Positions 22,069-35,816 of a DNA stretch of 64,000 nt are shown one piece after another; position 1 is the stretch's first letter; each line of letters starts with the position of its first letter. Location: contig JAOTON010001033.1 of assembly GCA_034440635.1 (NCBI GenBank), positions 124,001 to 188,000 on the forward strand, given 5' to 3'. Origin of the DNA: Lepas anatifera. Taxonomy: Eukaryota; Arthropoda; Thecostraca; Lepadidae. The position numbers and the translations under genes are program-made. The notes under the pieces are model-generated. The model worked only from the letters and a program-made list of their open reading frames with translations. It was not told the DNA's origin and searched no databases.

Positions 22069-23519
22069 GTCACTTTTGAACGGCAGAACCAGGAGGACGC
22101 CAAATCCTATGGCGGGGGCGTCATTGCTCGTATCCCGGATAGGGGGAGTGGGAAGAGACCTTTCTGGGGCGCCGTGACCATTTAAGGGGGCGCTGAGGGT
22201 CGATCGAGGAGGGGCATGTGCCCGTCGTAACCCCACCTCCACGAATCCGCCTAGGTAAGGACGCAATTAGTATCCTGCCTCAGTGAACAGAACCCGCCAG
22301 GAGACCACTGAATGGTCCTTATTTTAGAAAGGCCGGCGCTGCAAAAGGGGAAGGAAAAGAAGCTATGCCTCATCAGTGGGGTCACATTGGTCTGTCCCTT
22401 CTCTCGAAACAGGTATGGCCGCAGTGGTTCTTTTAATCTCATATGTACGGGGAGGAAGATGGCTGCTCTGCCTTGGACAAGGGCTAAGTCAAGAGCGGCC
22501 GAAATGAGAGCTGGACCTTAGGACATCGGAGACTGAAAGACCCTTTTTGTCGGTTTCTCGTCCCCTCTGACGAGAGCGGTACATGAAGTCTCGTCTCTCA
22601 CATGGAAGGCCACCTGCAGATGTTAGTTTATCCTCTCCCCCCAACAGCCAGAGCTAGAATTACGCCACATTCCCGGTGGGGAGACTTCTTTTGTAGAATG
22701 TCCCGTGGCCACCCCCTGCTGTGTCAGCTCAGAAGAGACCTTTAGCAAATGCTTTCTTGAGCCGTTCGCCATCGGAACAGGTTCATGTGCCTGGTTTTAT
22801 GTAAATGGCGAAGTATTTCGGGACTGTTATTGGCATATACATTATTCGATGTGACTTGAAGATACAATCCTTTAGAAGTGTACCCAGGTGCATGCATCCT
22901 CGGTCCGACTGTTGTCCGTCACATAATAGCATTCATTGAAAAAACATGGGCAGAAAAAACCGCCTTCTCATCCCCCTCATACGGAAGTGCAAACTCTAAA
23001 AACATAGCATTAGACCGGGTGCTCACGAGCCTATAATCTGGTAACACTTGGCGTCCCCTTCTGAGCTTACTCATCCCCCACTTGGAAGAGATTACCTATC
23101 GCTCCGCCATACCACGCATTTAAGGGGCTTGACATTAGATGGAACGGTGTATTATTTGGGGTTCTGATCTGCAATCTTAATGGAGTGTCTTCCATCACAG
23201 TAAATCTGATTCTATCTTTCGAGAATACACCCACTAATTGTTTTTGTTGATTGAATCCTCTCAATATTTTCCCCGTCCACATCGGGCAGGCCCCTTACAA
23301 GGAACGTGATATGCGTAAATTCGCCTACGATAAGATAAGGCGATAAAACCATCCTGGTTTGGACTCGGGACCTGGGTAGCAGCTGAAGCAATGTTCTCGG
23401 CTGTTTTTCTCTTTGCCCTTGTTTCTGCTCCAACCAGTGCTTCGCCGGCTGATTGCCAGCATTGTGATGGCAAGAAGCAGCAGCGACTGTCCAGCGTGCC
23501 GCCCGCTCCCAGTGTGTTA
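22069..23519. other. Intron sequence, nothing recognised
   Basis: No repeat boundary, RNA gene or coding frame could be supported in this stretch of the large second intron. Confidence 0.5.
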
Positions 23520-24290
23520 CCCCTGGGGCATTCCAGGACAAAATGACCAAAAATATTTCAATTTGACACCACCGTGTCTAGAAAAAATCTGAAACTTTGT
23601 CTCCGAGGTAGTTCTGGGCCAGAAACACGCCTGTGAGAATCTTAGCCTCCTCCGACCAATGGTGACCGAGTTATAGCCCGAGGAATTTTCGAGAGGTCAC
23701 CTTGTAGACTCATCTTTGATGCTTCATAACTCAAAAACGCATACCCTGATTAACACGTTTTGTATAGCATTGAACTCGTCTTGAACTAAACTTTATTTTG
23801 AAAAAATAAAATTTCAAAATTTGAAAAATTTTGACTTTTAATTTGTTTGCCCTTTTCTTTTTTGACCTAGCTTGACTTTTTCGCAGCTGAAATTGCACTT
23901 TGTAGACACCTCAAAGAATTTTTCTTCATAAAATATCTTTCCATAGAAAAAATGCGTTCTTGCTATAAGTTTCAAATATTTAGCACCTAAGGTAGGAATG
24001 TAGACGGTTTTTGACCACTGCGGTAGTACAGCTTTATGTTTACCACCGCAAACATAGCGATTGCTTTTGTAATCGGTTGCTGGCAATCATACTTCTTTGT
24101 CTTTACGAAATGTTCATCGTGCAAGTGTCAGAATGTATGACAATTAACACGCACCCACACGAGGGGGTGGGCAACCGGCCTCCTCAGGTCTCTACAGGTA
24201 ATAAAAAACACCTTCGCGCAGCGCCACCGTACTCCATCTACCTCTCACACAACATTTTGCAACTTCTGGAAAAATAATTTAGCTCAACTG
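23520..24290. repeat. Repeat unit A, uninterrupted copy
   Basis: This segment is present inverted at 26706-26897 plus 28236-28793, where it is split by a 1338-bp insertion. At the break, A reads TATGATTGCCAGCAACC on its minus strand (ATTG at 24084-24087), the uninterrupted version. Its right part belongs to family X. A pair of shared short frames (24011-24277 and 26594-26890) is not protein-like. Confidence 0.8.
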
Positions 24291-26705
24291 GGAGGTGGTA
24301 GGTACCGTAAATACTGAAGGCCAGCTGGCAACTGACTGGTGAGGGGGTGACCTGAGGTAGACGGTCGTCGTTATGCCTTGTGGGACATTCAACTTTGGTT
24401 CCTTGATTAACACTTCATCGTGGGAGTTGCTCGTTTGGGTGGTGGGGTCGGGGTCTCCGTAAATATCCCATAATGACTCTAGTGAGACACCTACTCCTAA
24501 AACTGAACTGGCAACATCTTGGAAAATATTTATAAAAATAAAAATAGCAGCCATTAAAAGTGATAGAAAAGGATCAATTGTTTCGAGGGAGACGAAAGCA
24601 AATGAACATATTAATAATGGGCCTTCCAGGCTTACACGAAAATTTACAAAGATGTCGCGACTTTATCAATAATTGAAACAAGTATAACTTATACCATGAG
24701 CACCACTAACTCACACAATTACATCGTTCCCGGAGATGGAAAAATAGTATCGATACAAGATGACCCAGTGCAGCACAGCATACGTTTGAGAGGATTCATG
24801 CAATGTAAACAAACGTGTCTGAAAGGCTTTCATTCCCAAAAAAATTTGAATCTGCTCATATATGCAAAAAATGTCCTGAAATCGTAACGCATTCGACTTG
24901 GTCACTTGAACAGGCTGTCTCATGATATTTTTACAAGGTGATCATTTCATAGCTGACACGGATCCCAGTTCAAACGCCACTTCGAAAGGCTTTTGATTGG
25001 TGTTTCTTTTAATGATTAGGGGTGGGAAAATTTGAAGCAATATCGAGAGCCACTACGTGAAAATAAATAGCAAAACGTATCATGTGTTTAGCCCTCTCAC
25101 AGGTCAGTTGAGCTAAATTGAACCAAGAAGAAGTATTTGAAATGAAAATGGGGGCATTTTATACATTTATATAACATTCAGAGGATGTTTTATCACTTTT
25201 ACTTCTGCTTCCAAGGTTCATTGGAGGTGGTCGGGCACCCACAAATAGATATAATTCCACACTCATGGTGCCTTGTATAATCATTGAAGAATAAGGGAAT
25301 ACACTGAGATGACTTCAACACTGACACTGACTTTATCCTGTATAAACACATTCATTCACCTGCAATGATGGCCGTCAGATCACTCATTACTTATACTCAT
25401 TACCAAATAATTATAAAGTAAGTATGTTTAATATTACTTTTGCATTGGACATTCACCATGACTAAATTTGCGACCATTCACGCAGCACTTATAGACAATC
25501 TTTTTGCACAGCACGACACTGTTTGGTTCAAACATAGGCATACGAAACCCGAACCTCTCTTCCTTTGTTTGTGGAGATTTCATGAACAGTGATGCGTGTC
25601 TTCTTTAGCGCTAGCATTCTTTGAAACTTGCATTCATTTTTCCATAATCCCATCAGCGAACAGACTTTGGCGCTGTCTGGCAACATTGCCTATGTTTGGT
25701 TATGGAATGTACAAGAACTTAATTGTGCTGAAAAATGTATGCGTACGAAAAGCATGCGTACCTTTGGCATCACGTATTTGATCTTTCACTGGACTTTTTA
25801 AACCATCGTGAGATGTTGCCCGTTTGGCAGTGCTCTCGATATAGTCGCAGGCGCCCTTGCTGTGAGACGTAGGGAAGACAATTCATTTACATAATTGAAT
25901 TTTGCTTCGATATAACTTTTGCACTGGAATTAAACCTTTGCATTGCTTTGAAATCGCGTGCATGGCGGCACCATGTAAGGAAGTGAAGTATATTTTTGCA
26001 TTGTGCAGCACAGCTCTCCGTCAGGATATGTACATTCTTCAGGCATTTCTCTCGCTTTCACGCTCCAGGCATAAGTTCTGAAAAAATAGCCAGTTTTAAT
26101 CACTACCGACAATGTTTCATACAATCCTTTGGTCGTGTCACCTTTGAGGCTGCTCGAGGTCACAGTATTTCTTACAGGAACTAAGTGGAAACCTACATTT
26201 TGTGGCATAATAGGTGACAGAGGAGAGCCGTAGAAAACTAATGTTCAGCACCATTGGAACGCTCTTGTTGAGCCCAAACGGATTATGTATCTTATAATAT
26301 TGCCTAGTCAAATGTCAACATTAGCCTGCTTTGACCTACAGCCAGGCTTAGGTCTGTATGGTAAAACTAATACTAATCAAACTGCAGTGGCAAGTCAGAC
26401 ACGACAACGTAAGAATAAAACCTCTATCGCAATTCTCGACAATTCTCAATCCTCTCATGTTATCAAAATTTACCAATTGCCCTATGCAGTTCTAAAGGAA
26501 AGATCGTGACCCTGACCTTGCTCCTGGTTATCGATATAGAAATCCAGCTACGAAAAATTATCTTGCTCGGCGACCTTACTATGTAATGTGAGTCTAACCA
26601 CAATAGGCTAAATTTGATATTATTGATGCATCTCCCAAAGTTTTTTCGAGGTTAGGTCTCTTGACCTGGCTTGGCAGTCTGACCTGGTATGGCCCAGACC
26701 TAAAA
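24291..26705. other. Intron sequence, nothing recognised
   Basis: AT-rich sequence without a recognisable gene or repeat. Short frames such as 25930-26208 (minus) show no domain. Confidence 0.5.
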
Positions 26706-28793
26706 TTTTTCCAGAAGCTGCAATAATTTCGAGTTAGCGGTACATGAAGTACGGTGGCGCTGCGCGAATGTGTTTTCTTACTACCTGTGGAAACCTGAAG
26801 AGGCCGGTTGCCCACACCCTTGTGTGGGCGCGTGTCAATTCTCATATGTTTTGACACTTGCTCGATGAAAATTTCGTAAAGACATGCCATATGATTGTGT
26901 GACGGGGGCGCTGGGGTCGCGGGGCGCGTCGTTCAGCGCGAGTCGGGCTGTTGGCGTCGCCGCTGATGTGGTTGTTGTTCGGGCCGACCTCTCGGTGGTC
27001 CACTGTGGCGGCTGCTCGTGGCCGTGACCCGCTCGCTCACGATGGTGGCGACGTCGCACCTGCTCCCAGCATCACACTAAATTTTATTAGAGAGAGTTCG
27101 TGCTCGTCGCGTGCGCGGTTGTTTTGAAGGGGGGAGAAAAATAGTGCCTTAAAAATAATGAAAGGACAACAGCTAGGAGAGCCTTCTCGGCAGAGGTTTA
27201 CAACGCACATCTATAATTACCCTTAACTTCCCCTGGGCTCCGCCGGTATATTACCGTCTGCGCCGCTTTCGTGGCGGCATATGCCCGTTTTCACACAAAA
27301 AAACACTCATTCACTAATACGCTGACACTTCAGGAAATTGGTTCCAGAACTATGAGAACAGTCAGCCTGGCCCCCCTGTGTGCGCCGTACATAGTGTGCG
27401 ATAGGGCTTCTAACATTCAGCTTAAGAGTGATAAAAATACAGACTATCCAAGGCTGTGGGTAAATTACTGAGAGAGGTCAATGACACTCTTTGGTTTCGT
27501 GGTACAGTTTTTCTTTAAGTTAACAGCCAATTTTTTCTGGGCATTATGTTGGCCTCAAAAGCATAGCATGTTACCATAGGGAAGAGCCATATAGAGACAC
27601 GACGAAATAAAGTAAGCACAAAAAAATACAAAAAAGGAATAAAAACCAGTGGCCAAAAGCCCGGCACATAGCATGATAGGAGTATAGAAAACACTTGCGG
27701 GCGGCGCCCGGCCGGTCACGGAATTTTGGCACAGCTCGGTGACCTGAGGTGAATTCGTGGGTTCGACAGCCGTTGTCATGGTAACGTTAGGCCAGGTGCC
27801 GAGATTCACACTTGCTGCGGACTATGTCACCAGTGGCGGCTCCAGGCTCGTAAAACTGGGACCGCGGCACTGGCATCCGGAGCGAACTTGAAATTGTTAA
27901 AGAAGGAAACGGTGGCTTGTCAGGGAAACGAAAAAATGGAATGGTGAGCCCGGTGGCCCCTCGTGATTTCGAAATCTGCCACTGTCCAGCCAGCAAGCGT
28001 CACTCCCGGAAGTTTTCGGGCATGGACCAGGTCACGCTGCTGGTGAACAACAGCTTGCCCCTCCCTCTGTGTGGTGTCGGCACGCGCTTGTTTGTTCCTT
28101 TGGAACAGCGGTATTCGGCCGACAGCGCTGGTATGGCTGCGTGGCGATGCGGCTGTAGCGTAGACGGCTTTGTTTTCTGCCCCGTGTACGTTCAGGTCTC
28201 AATTGGATCGGAATCATGTGACGGGTGCCGTCACAATTGCAAGCAACCGATTACAAAAGCAATCGCTTTGTTTGCGGCGTTAAACATAAGTCTGTACTAC
28301 CGCAATGTTCAAAAACGTCTGCATACCTACATTAGGTGCTAACAATTTGGAACTTATAGCAAGAACGCATTTTTTTATATTTTCTATGGAAAGATATTTT
28401 ATGAAGAAAAATTTTTGAGGTGTCTAAAAGGGCAATTTCAACTACGAAAAGGTCAAGCTAGGTCAAAAAAGAAATTTCAAACAAATTAAAAGACAAAATT
28501 TTTTCAAATTTTGAAATTTTCTTTTTCAAAATAAAGTATAGTTCAAGACGAGTTCAATGATATACAAAACGTGTTAATCATTAATGCGTTTTTGAGTTAT
28601 GAAGCATCAAAGATGAGTCTACAAGGTGACCTCCCGAAAATGCCTCGGGCTATAACTCGGTCACCGTTGGTCGGAGGGGGCTAAGATTCTCACAGGCGTG
28701 TTTCTGGCCCAAAACCACCCAGGAGACAAAAATTCAGATTTTTCTAGACGTGGTGGTGTCAAGCCTTGGTCGATCTGTCCTGGAATGCCCCCT
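26706..28793. repeat. Repeat unit A, interrupted inverted copy
   Basis: 26706-26897 and 28236-28793 together match the reverse complement of 23520-24290. The interval between them is the LTR-like insertion described separately. Confidence 0.8.
26898..28235. mobile_element. Solo LTR candidate, 1338 bp
   Basis: It starts TGTGACGG and ends CCGTCACA, an 8-bp inverted terminus beginning TG and ending CA, as in LTRs. It is flanked by ATTG at 26894-26897 and 28236-28239; the empty copy at 23520-24290 has ATTG once, which confirms a 4-bp target duplication. A 4-bp duplication with TG...CA ends fits a Gypsy or BEL-Pao LTR left by recombination between two LTRs. There is no internal gag-pol. A TIR DNA element with 4-bp duplication is the alternative. 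Possible AATAAA-like signals occur near 27630. Confidence 0.65.
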
Positions 28794-30235
28794 CCCCTGT
28801 TCCCTTTGAGGCGTTCCCCCTGTTCCCCCCTGATCCCTCTGTGCCCAGCTGCGGCCCGGCCGGTGATAGGTTCCCGTTCCCTGTTCCCTCTGAGACTCCA
28901 CACGGTTCCGAGCCGCGGACGGTCTGTAGAGCGAAGCCTGTCTCGGCGCTGCCCAGTGTTCTAAGGGAGGCCAAAATGGGGACATTATTCGAATTTTGAC
29001 TATTTTTAAAACTGATTTTGATTTTTGCAACTAGTAGCAAAATGATCAGAGTTTCAGAAAATGTCAAACAAACAAATGTGAGGCCTTTGAAGTCGACGCA
29101 ACAAGGCATCAAACTGTTGCCTTTGAATCTCTCGCCACACAACACGACAAAGGCCAAGATCAATGCTCACTTTCGGTGCCTTTTTGTAGGCTAAGAAAAC
29201 GCACAAGATGAGACAAACCAGGGTTCATTAGAAAGCTTAAGGCATGAAGAATCCGATTGTGCAAACAGTTTTCTCGAGTGATCAATAAAACTATATTTGG
29301 AGAGCAAAATATGTACCATATACGTTTCCCATATATTTTGAACTATGTCAATCGTCGATAAGCATACAAAAAATTGCGTCGCCTGCCCCACCCTGAGACC
29401 ACTTTTTAACTATGGCAAGATGTTTCGTCTACCTGCCCTGCAAGTTTCAGCTGCGTCACGCTGCGGCAGTGGTGGTGGCGGCATATTATACAAGGGCATG
29501 TGCGCGCGCTGTCGGTCGGGGGCGGCAGCCGTCGGCGAGATATGCCTGGAGGCTTGGAGGGAGGTGGGCCGGGACACGGCGAAAGTTCAGTGCATTGGTT
29601 ACAATGAATTAAATGAGCACTTGTTGTTGAAATCGCTTGTCGCCTGGACTTTTTAACCTACTGTCGTTGATGTCTTCACCCAATAATTGTGAAAAATTGC
29701 AATGGTTACAGTATGTGAAAACCAAGCTTTCAATTGGTTTCTCAGGACACTAGCATGCCTAGTGACCATTCGTAGAATCGCAGCTAGTATTTGCACAGGC
29801 CATTGTCCAACCTCACGATAGGGTGAGAACCGAGATACACAAATTAACCCTTCCTCGTTTGCAAAGATCACTTGAAATAACATCAGAGAATAGAGTCTCA
29901 CAGCAGGCACACGCACTTGTCGCATGTTCTTTTATCGTCACTTGAGATTCGAACTGAACGCTGTATGTACATGGAGGTGTGAATTGGTGTAGAAACGCGG
30001 CTAAACCTGCTTATAGCTGATACGGCATTTGGACTTGGGAATTCAATTGAAGAAGAGAACGAGCAACTCACTGATCTCTACCAAGAAAGTAAGTACACAG
30101 AGAGTGACATAAAACGTGAGGCAGGTTCATTGGAAAAAATGGTTCTGTGCGATCGACGCAACGGCAATTCCGTAAAAAAATTTGGTCCGGTCATGGACCA
30201 ATTCTGCAATAATCTGATACCATTTTGCTGGTGTA
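28794..30235. other. Intron sequence, nothing recognised
   Basis: A C/T-rich stretch with repeated TGTTCCCYYTGA words lies at 28790-28890. No supported coding frame, although 29345-29656 (plus) is open for about 100 codons in a GC-rich patch. Confidence 0.45.
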
Positions 30236-30518
30236 CAGGGGCGTAGCCAGGATTTCGCTCAGGGAGGGGCGGCTCCCCGAAAAGGGCCCCTGGGACAGCG
30301 CCAAAAGGGTCCTGATGGGTAAAAAGGACCCTGCTTGTTACATAATTGAGTGCTGAAGAGGGCTTAAGAGTGCCCTGTCTGGTAAAAAATGTCAGTTTTG
30401 GCCACAGAGCATTGTGCCGGCGAGCCGCGCGAAGCGCGGCTCGTGTCCTCAGGGGGCCCTTCGGGCCCTCAGGGGAGGGGCGGCTGTCCCTGCCGCCCCC
30501 CCTTTGGCTACGCCCCTG
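30236..30518 (+). mobile_element. hAT-like MITE family H1, copy 2
   Basis: Ends CAGGGGCGTAGCCAGG and GGCTACGCCCCTG; perfect 8-bp duplication CTGGTGTA (30228-30235 and 30519-30526). It contains the hairpin GAGCCGCGC-GAA-GCGCGGCTC, whose loop is the complement of the TTC loop seen in the other copies. Confidence 0.95.
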
Positions 30519-30639
30519 CTGGTGTATGAACAAACATATCACCGTTGAATGTGATCAATTTCGTCTTCATGGTTACATGCAGCAGTGTTCCCAAGGGGAG
30601 GAGGTGGTTATATGCAATATAACCGGAACTATAGCAGCC

Positions 30640-31130
30640 TTTGGGCGAAAATGAGGGTTTGACCTTGAAAAATAATTTTGAACTTGACCTGTGACCCTGA
30701 CCCTGAGTAGCCCTAGCAAAAAAGTCATAGCATAACATACGTCATACTGAGTAATGCCTGACCGGAATACTGCGGTCAATGACCTTGACATGGGACCTTT
30801 GACCTTGACTTTGACTTCCATGTGGGTTAATATGGACATATAACATGATTATATGACGTTATGACGTCACCACTCGGTCCACAGTACAGGCGAACTGGTG
30901 CGACCGCCCGAGTGCGACGGTATCAAAATATAGGTCTGACTGCGAAGGCCTATATGTAAAAAAATACTGACCGATTCTCAAAATTTCTTAAGTAATCGAC
31001 GCGCTCACAAATGCTCTCAAATATGACCGAGTAGCGTTTTCCGGCGATGAACAGTTCACTGGCTACTTTGGAAAATAGGTGGGGGCACTTCAGGGCATCC
31101 TCCACTGCGTGTGTTAAGCGATGGTCAAAT
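30640..31130. repeat. Family Y repeat, copy 1 (diverged)
   Basis: Shares with 32930 and 50691 the order TTGACCTGTGACC, CATAGCATAA.ATACGTCATACTG, GACCGGAA, ATCGACGCGC and GAAATAGCGTTTT-like words. It is the most diverged copy. Rich in TGACCTTGACC words. Confidence 0.65.
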
Positions 31131-31893
31131 AACGTCTTCGATGTCAAGCATATCACGCGTATACATTTGAAGTGACTGGAATTCAACTAGAACATCCATG
31201 CAAAGGCCCTTATTTATCATATATAAATATGGTTATTTTTGTTACTGACCTAGGGTCAAATACTTGACAGCCATGCTCGCTGTGATCAGTTTTTGACATT
31301 CATATATTGTCCACATAATTTGTGGGAAAAGAGCTTTCGATTGATACCAAAATTATTGATGTGGGATTCATACTTTCTGAGTTATTAAATTATGTCCCCA
31401 CTTTCGGCTCCGTTAGAACACTGTGCGCTGGTGCCGAACAATGGGCGCCTCCGCTGACTCAGTGGCGGTGCTGAGCTCGGCTGCTGAGCCGCCGGATACA
31501 GCAGAGTTCCGCGGCGGTCTCAACTCCGCCTGTGCCACCCACAACGCCAACGGCCACCGGAACCTGGGCACTCAGACAACTGTCGTCTCCTTTACTGCTT
31601 TTTAGATGCGCTGAATTATTTTTTACGAACATTTGTCCCCTTAAATGTTGGGAGAAGAATCGATTATTTGTTTTTCACTGTGAATTATAACTACAAGCTG
31701 AAGATCATTGGTGTTTACCATAGATTATGATAGCGAGACATCCAGAGAATGAGTCCTGGATGAACCTGCCCGCCTGCTTGTCCACTCTCAAGTCTATGAA
31801 TTTATGACGCTCACTTGTTAGGTCCATATATTTCTACCTCCTACTGCACTTCCAACGTATATTGTGTGCAGACTTGGTGGAACGTCTTTACTA

Positions 31894-31942
<49 letters not shown>

Positions 31943-32929
31943 ACATTCCCAGACAAGTCGATAACACCCTCATGTCGCAAATTTCGGTGAATGTTCTGTC
32001 AGGGGGCTATTGATGGAGGTGATGACGATTTTCGTATTCATTTTCCTCTCTGACTTACGGTTTGAAAATTATAGCCCGAGGCATTTTGACCATACCCACT
32101 TGCATGTCTTTTTTAAAGTCGAAATTTTACCTGTATGCTTCTACAAATGCCATAAAATATTGATCTAGGTATCTTAAGGGCAAATTACGAATTATGGCTC
32201 ATTAAAAATATAATTAAAAACATTGAATTTTGAATATATTATACATTCTTAAATTTTTCAAAATCTATAAAAACTATTTTCCTATTAATTATTTTAAACT
32301 TTTTGAGGCTCGTGTTACTCTTTATACCTTTCTCTATAAGATTCTGTAATAAAAAGAATGGAGACTTTAACAGAAAGCGAGATCTTGAGCTCCCAAACGT
32401 CCCGATCCTCACTTTTGTAAGGTTCGTGCGCCAGTGCGGCCCGCCGTCGCTGCAACTATCAAACGTCTCTGGTCACGAAAAGGGTGTCAATGGTTGAATT
32501 GGTCGGCAATGAGGGTAAGGATGTATTTAAAACAATAAAGTGTAATCAATGTCCCATTCCTTAACACCCGCACTGGAGAGGCGTCCGACACTTACGGGCA
32601 CTGGAGGGGGGGAACTGGTAGGCCCCCTGAGCTCTCGGAAACTAGGAGGCTTAGAAAAACTCCGGTTGGGGACTGGGTGGGAACTATTGAAATCTATAAT
32701 ATGACTGATCTTAATTGACCTAGGTCAGTATCGTCAAGTTCAAACGATGTCATAAAGGTCAAGTATTAGCCGTACTGGATATTCATCCGGAAATGCCGTG
32801 ATTAAGCTCAAAGATGTCCAGAATGCACTAAAAACAGAGCAAAGTCATAGAGAGAACGTCCCAAGAATTTTAAACCTAATTTTTGGGGTTAAGGTCATTC
32901 AAGGTCATTGACATATGACGTCACAATAT
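31131..32929. other. Intron sequence with (TA)n
   Basis: A (TA)n microsatellite occupies 31895-31940. AT-rich sequence at 32100-32300 and TGACGTCA/AGGTCA words at 32700-32930 lead into family Y. No gene. Confidence 0.55.
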
Positions 32930-33442
32930 GACATATTCCCCTAATTTACACCATGACTAGCACCATAGCAGCCGTTGGACGGGACATGAGCATTGACCTT
33001 TACCCATGACATTTTGATTTGACCTGTGACCTTGGCCTTTACATTGATTTATCTTAACTATGACGTCGTAGCATAAAATACGCCATACTGGGTAACGCCA
33101 TGCGACCGGAAGCACCGGACCAATGACTTTGAGAATGCTGGTTTGGCCTTGAAATGTGACCTTGACCTTCATGAGGGGTGAAATTGACATTATCTTGTAA
33201 AAGCCTATAATACAAAATTGGGGCCGATTTCAAAGGTTATTTGACGAATCGACGTGCCATTAAATATTCTCATAAGTAGCGAAATAGCGTTTTTTTGCCA
33301 CGAAGGGTTCTCCGGCCACCTAGAAAAAAGTGGGTGGGGGCCTCCGAGTCTCCGCTCTCGTGTGCTTTTTAACACGCGCTGGTATGAGGTCCCGGGCCAC
33401 CTTTACTGGCAGGAGGGTTACCCATCCCCTTACGATCTCAAC
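32930..33442. repeat. Family Y repeat, copy 2
   Basis: Aligns with 50691-51218 from TTTGACCTGTGACCTTG to the shared end CCCTTACGATCTCARC. It lacks an internal segment of about 90 bases (AACTGGTGCAACCGCGCGA...) that copies 1 and 3 retain. Confidence 0.85.
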
Positions 33443-33522
33443 ATAACTCGGTGGGCCCATTATGTGATATGAGTTTCAATCGGACAAGTTCACTCTGCTC
33501 CGACTTATGCTATCTTAAACTT

Positions 33523-33720
33523 TTTTGAGGTCAGGTCACTTGACCTGTACTGGTGATCTGACCTGAGATGACCTAACCTTAAAATTTTCACAGAAGTTGT
33601 AAAAATGATGAGGGAAAAGGTATGCCAAGTACGGTGGCGCTACGCGCCGCCGTTTTTCTGCTATCTCCGAAAAACCCGAGGGGGGTCGGGTACTGTCGGG
33701 TACCCCCGTCAATGCGCGTG
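33523..33720 (+). mobile_element. Family X fragment
   Basis: AGGTCAGGTCACTTGACCTG followed by GCCAAGTACGGTGGCGC and CCGAAAAACCCGAGGGGGG; collinear with 6236-6429. The TTAA end is not preserved. Confidence 0.65.
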
Positions 33721-35816
33721 TTAACATAACTACCAGCCATATGTTCAGCCGGAACATTTTTCAATGGACATTTATTTTCAGGCATTTTCTCAACTTTGTC
33801 AAGCTAAATCAGGGCACAACACAACAAACGTGGGAGACATTTTCTTTCGAAGATCTAGCAACTTCACCAGAAAGCGATCTAATTTGTGTTAAAATGCTTA
33901 GGTAAATACCGTTGAACAAAATGTATGTACGAATGCAGTGATTTATATTTATCACGGCAGCGAAGAAGCTCCTTTGACATCACATTGAGCGCAATTTTTT
34001 CGGAAAGACTATTTAATTCAGCACCATATCGGCAGACATTTCCAAATGAAATATCGCAGTCCATGATCATACATTTATTCATGATATAGTTGAGCGGAGA
34101 ATCGACGGTATACAAACGCTAAACGGAATCGTAACGCCGCGCACATGTTTTGTGTGGTGTCACGTCCATTTCCACACGTATTCTTGCATGGTTTGCGCAC
34201 GAACGCAGTCTCAGCCACTGAGCCGTTTGTCACGATAAATATATGACGAATACTTCACTTCTTGTTCATATGCACCAAAAATAGGACACTGTGTACAAAG
34301 GTCGCACTACTATACATAACAGGGAAGCCAACAGTTTTATTTGACTAGCATATATAAGTGATAAGTTTACGGCGGCAACAAACTACGCAACACAAAATGT
34401 ACAGATCATGCATAAAATTTTGCCCCTGCCCATTGTTGGGTCTGCAGGAGTGCCCTTCCCCTTCCCATGTGCCCATTTACTTTACGAAGAAAAACAAAGA
34501 AAAAAATGGATTGCACATATTATGGGCCACAATACTCCCCGCTATTTTTAGGTTTTTAATGTTTTTTGCGCAAGGGACATCCAAATCACAAAAAACACAT
34601 GTAAAAAACCAAACGGACACACAACTGTTATCACTTCTATCATATATATATATATATATATATATAAAGATCAATGCACGTTCCGAAAATATATCAATAA
34701 TCCTTTATCAATCACCGACTCGTACCTCTGACGCGGCGCTACAGCTGGTAAACGCCCGATTAGCATGCGAACTGGGTGCAGATACAGTATTATCCAGGGG
34801 GTGGACATGAGCTATTTCTCTAGAAGTTTGGGGATTTTTGAAGGTTCCGTTTCTGGTTCTTAGAGACCTTTTCCAGAAAAATTTAACATGTAATTCCAAT
34901 GGGACTCCTTGCAGGGGTTTGTGGCACGGGCCAGTGGGAAAATATAAGTAATGCTTAAGGATATATTTTTGGTTTTTTGTATGTAGAATTGATCAGGCTA
35001 TCTTCTAAATACATTTTCAAGTACCTGACATGCTTTTATATCAAGTAAAATCCACGATGAATTTCATAATAATTCCTTCAGAATCCCGTTTCGAACCTGG
35101 CGCAGTTATTTCAAACCCAAATAAGAATAATTGTGTTATTCGGCCGGAAGAAATATATCCGCCACTGTTCTGGAAGAATTACGGCGCTGGTTACGTGATC
35201 GATATAAAGGAGCCGGGAATAAAATTAGAAAACCCAGCTTGTATTATTAATATATTCATACAGGTATCTATCTTTGAATGAGTGTAGGGAACATCAAAGG
35301 AATATCAGATTTGTGGACAAGTGTACACATGCATGCCAGTAAGAACGTTTATTTCTAGGTAGGAATGGGTCTGGTGAGCTTTGGGGAGAACACATTTTAG
35401 GTCATGAACTGTACATGGATTACTATGTTCCTGATGCTTTTAAGTTTAAGGAGGACTCTTAAGATCCATTGATCATGATTGTGTGGACATACCAAGATAA
35501 TAATTAGGGCACAGGTACCTACTAAGGCCAAGGAGCAACATTGAAGCTACTTCCAGTCTGTATAGGATTGACCAGAAGGTGGGATTGTTAGGCTGTTTAT
35601 TATATACTGTCAGGGTTGGATGTTTATTAATTGGGTAAACTCTTCCAAGTCTTGTGAATCTGTGTAAAGATATGTTGCAATTGTATCATGGGTATGAAGT
35701 TGAGATAGAAGTTCTATAAAACATATTTAGGCACTTATTACATATTTCATTTCAAATGAAGCTTTATTGAATTCCTGCACAATTCAAATGTTAAAAGAAA
35801 GATCTTGGGACCGTAC
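33721..35816. other. Intron sequence with short (TA)n
   Basis: (TA)n at 34644-34664. Short frames such as 33879-34115 (minus) and 35030-35281 (plus) have no recognisable domain. Confidence 0.5.

Noticed and set aside
21662..22256. Outer hAT-like element enclosing the H2 MITE
   Set aside because: Terminal words are similar (TAGGCGGAT) but the flanking 8-mers do not match.
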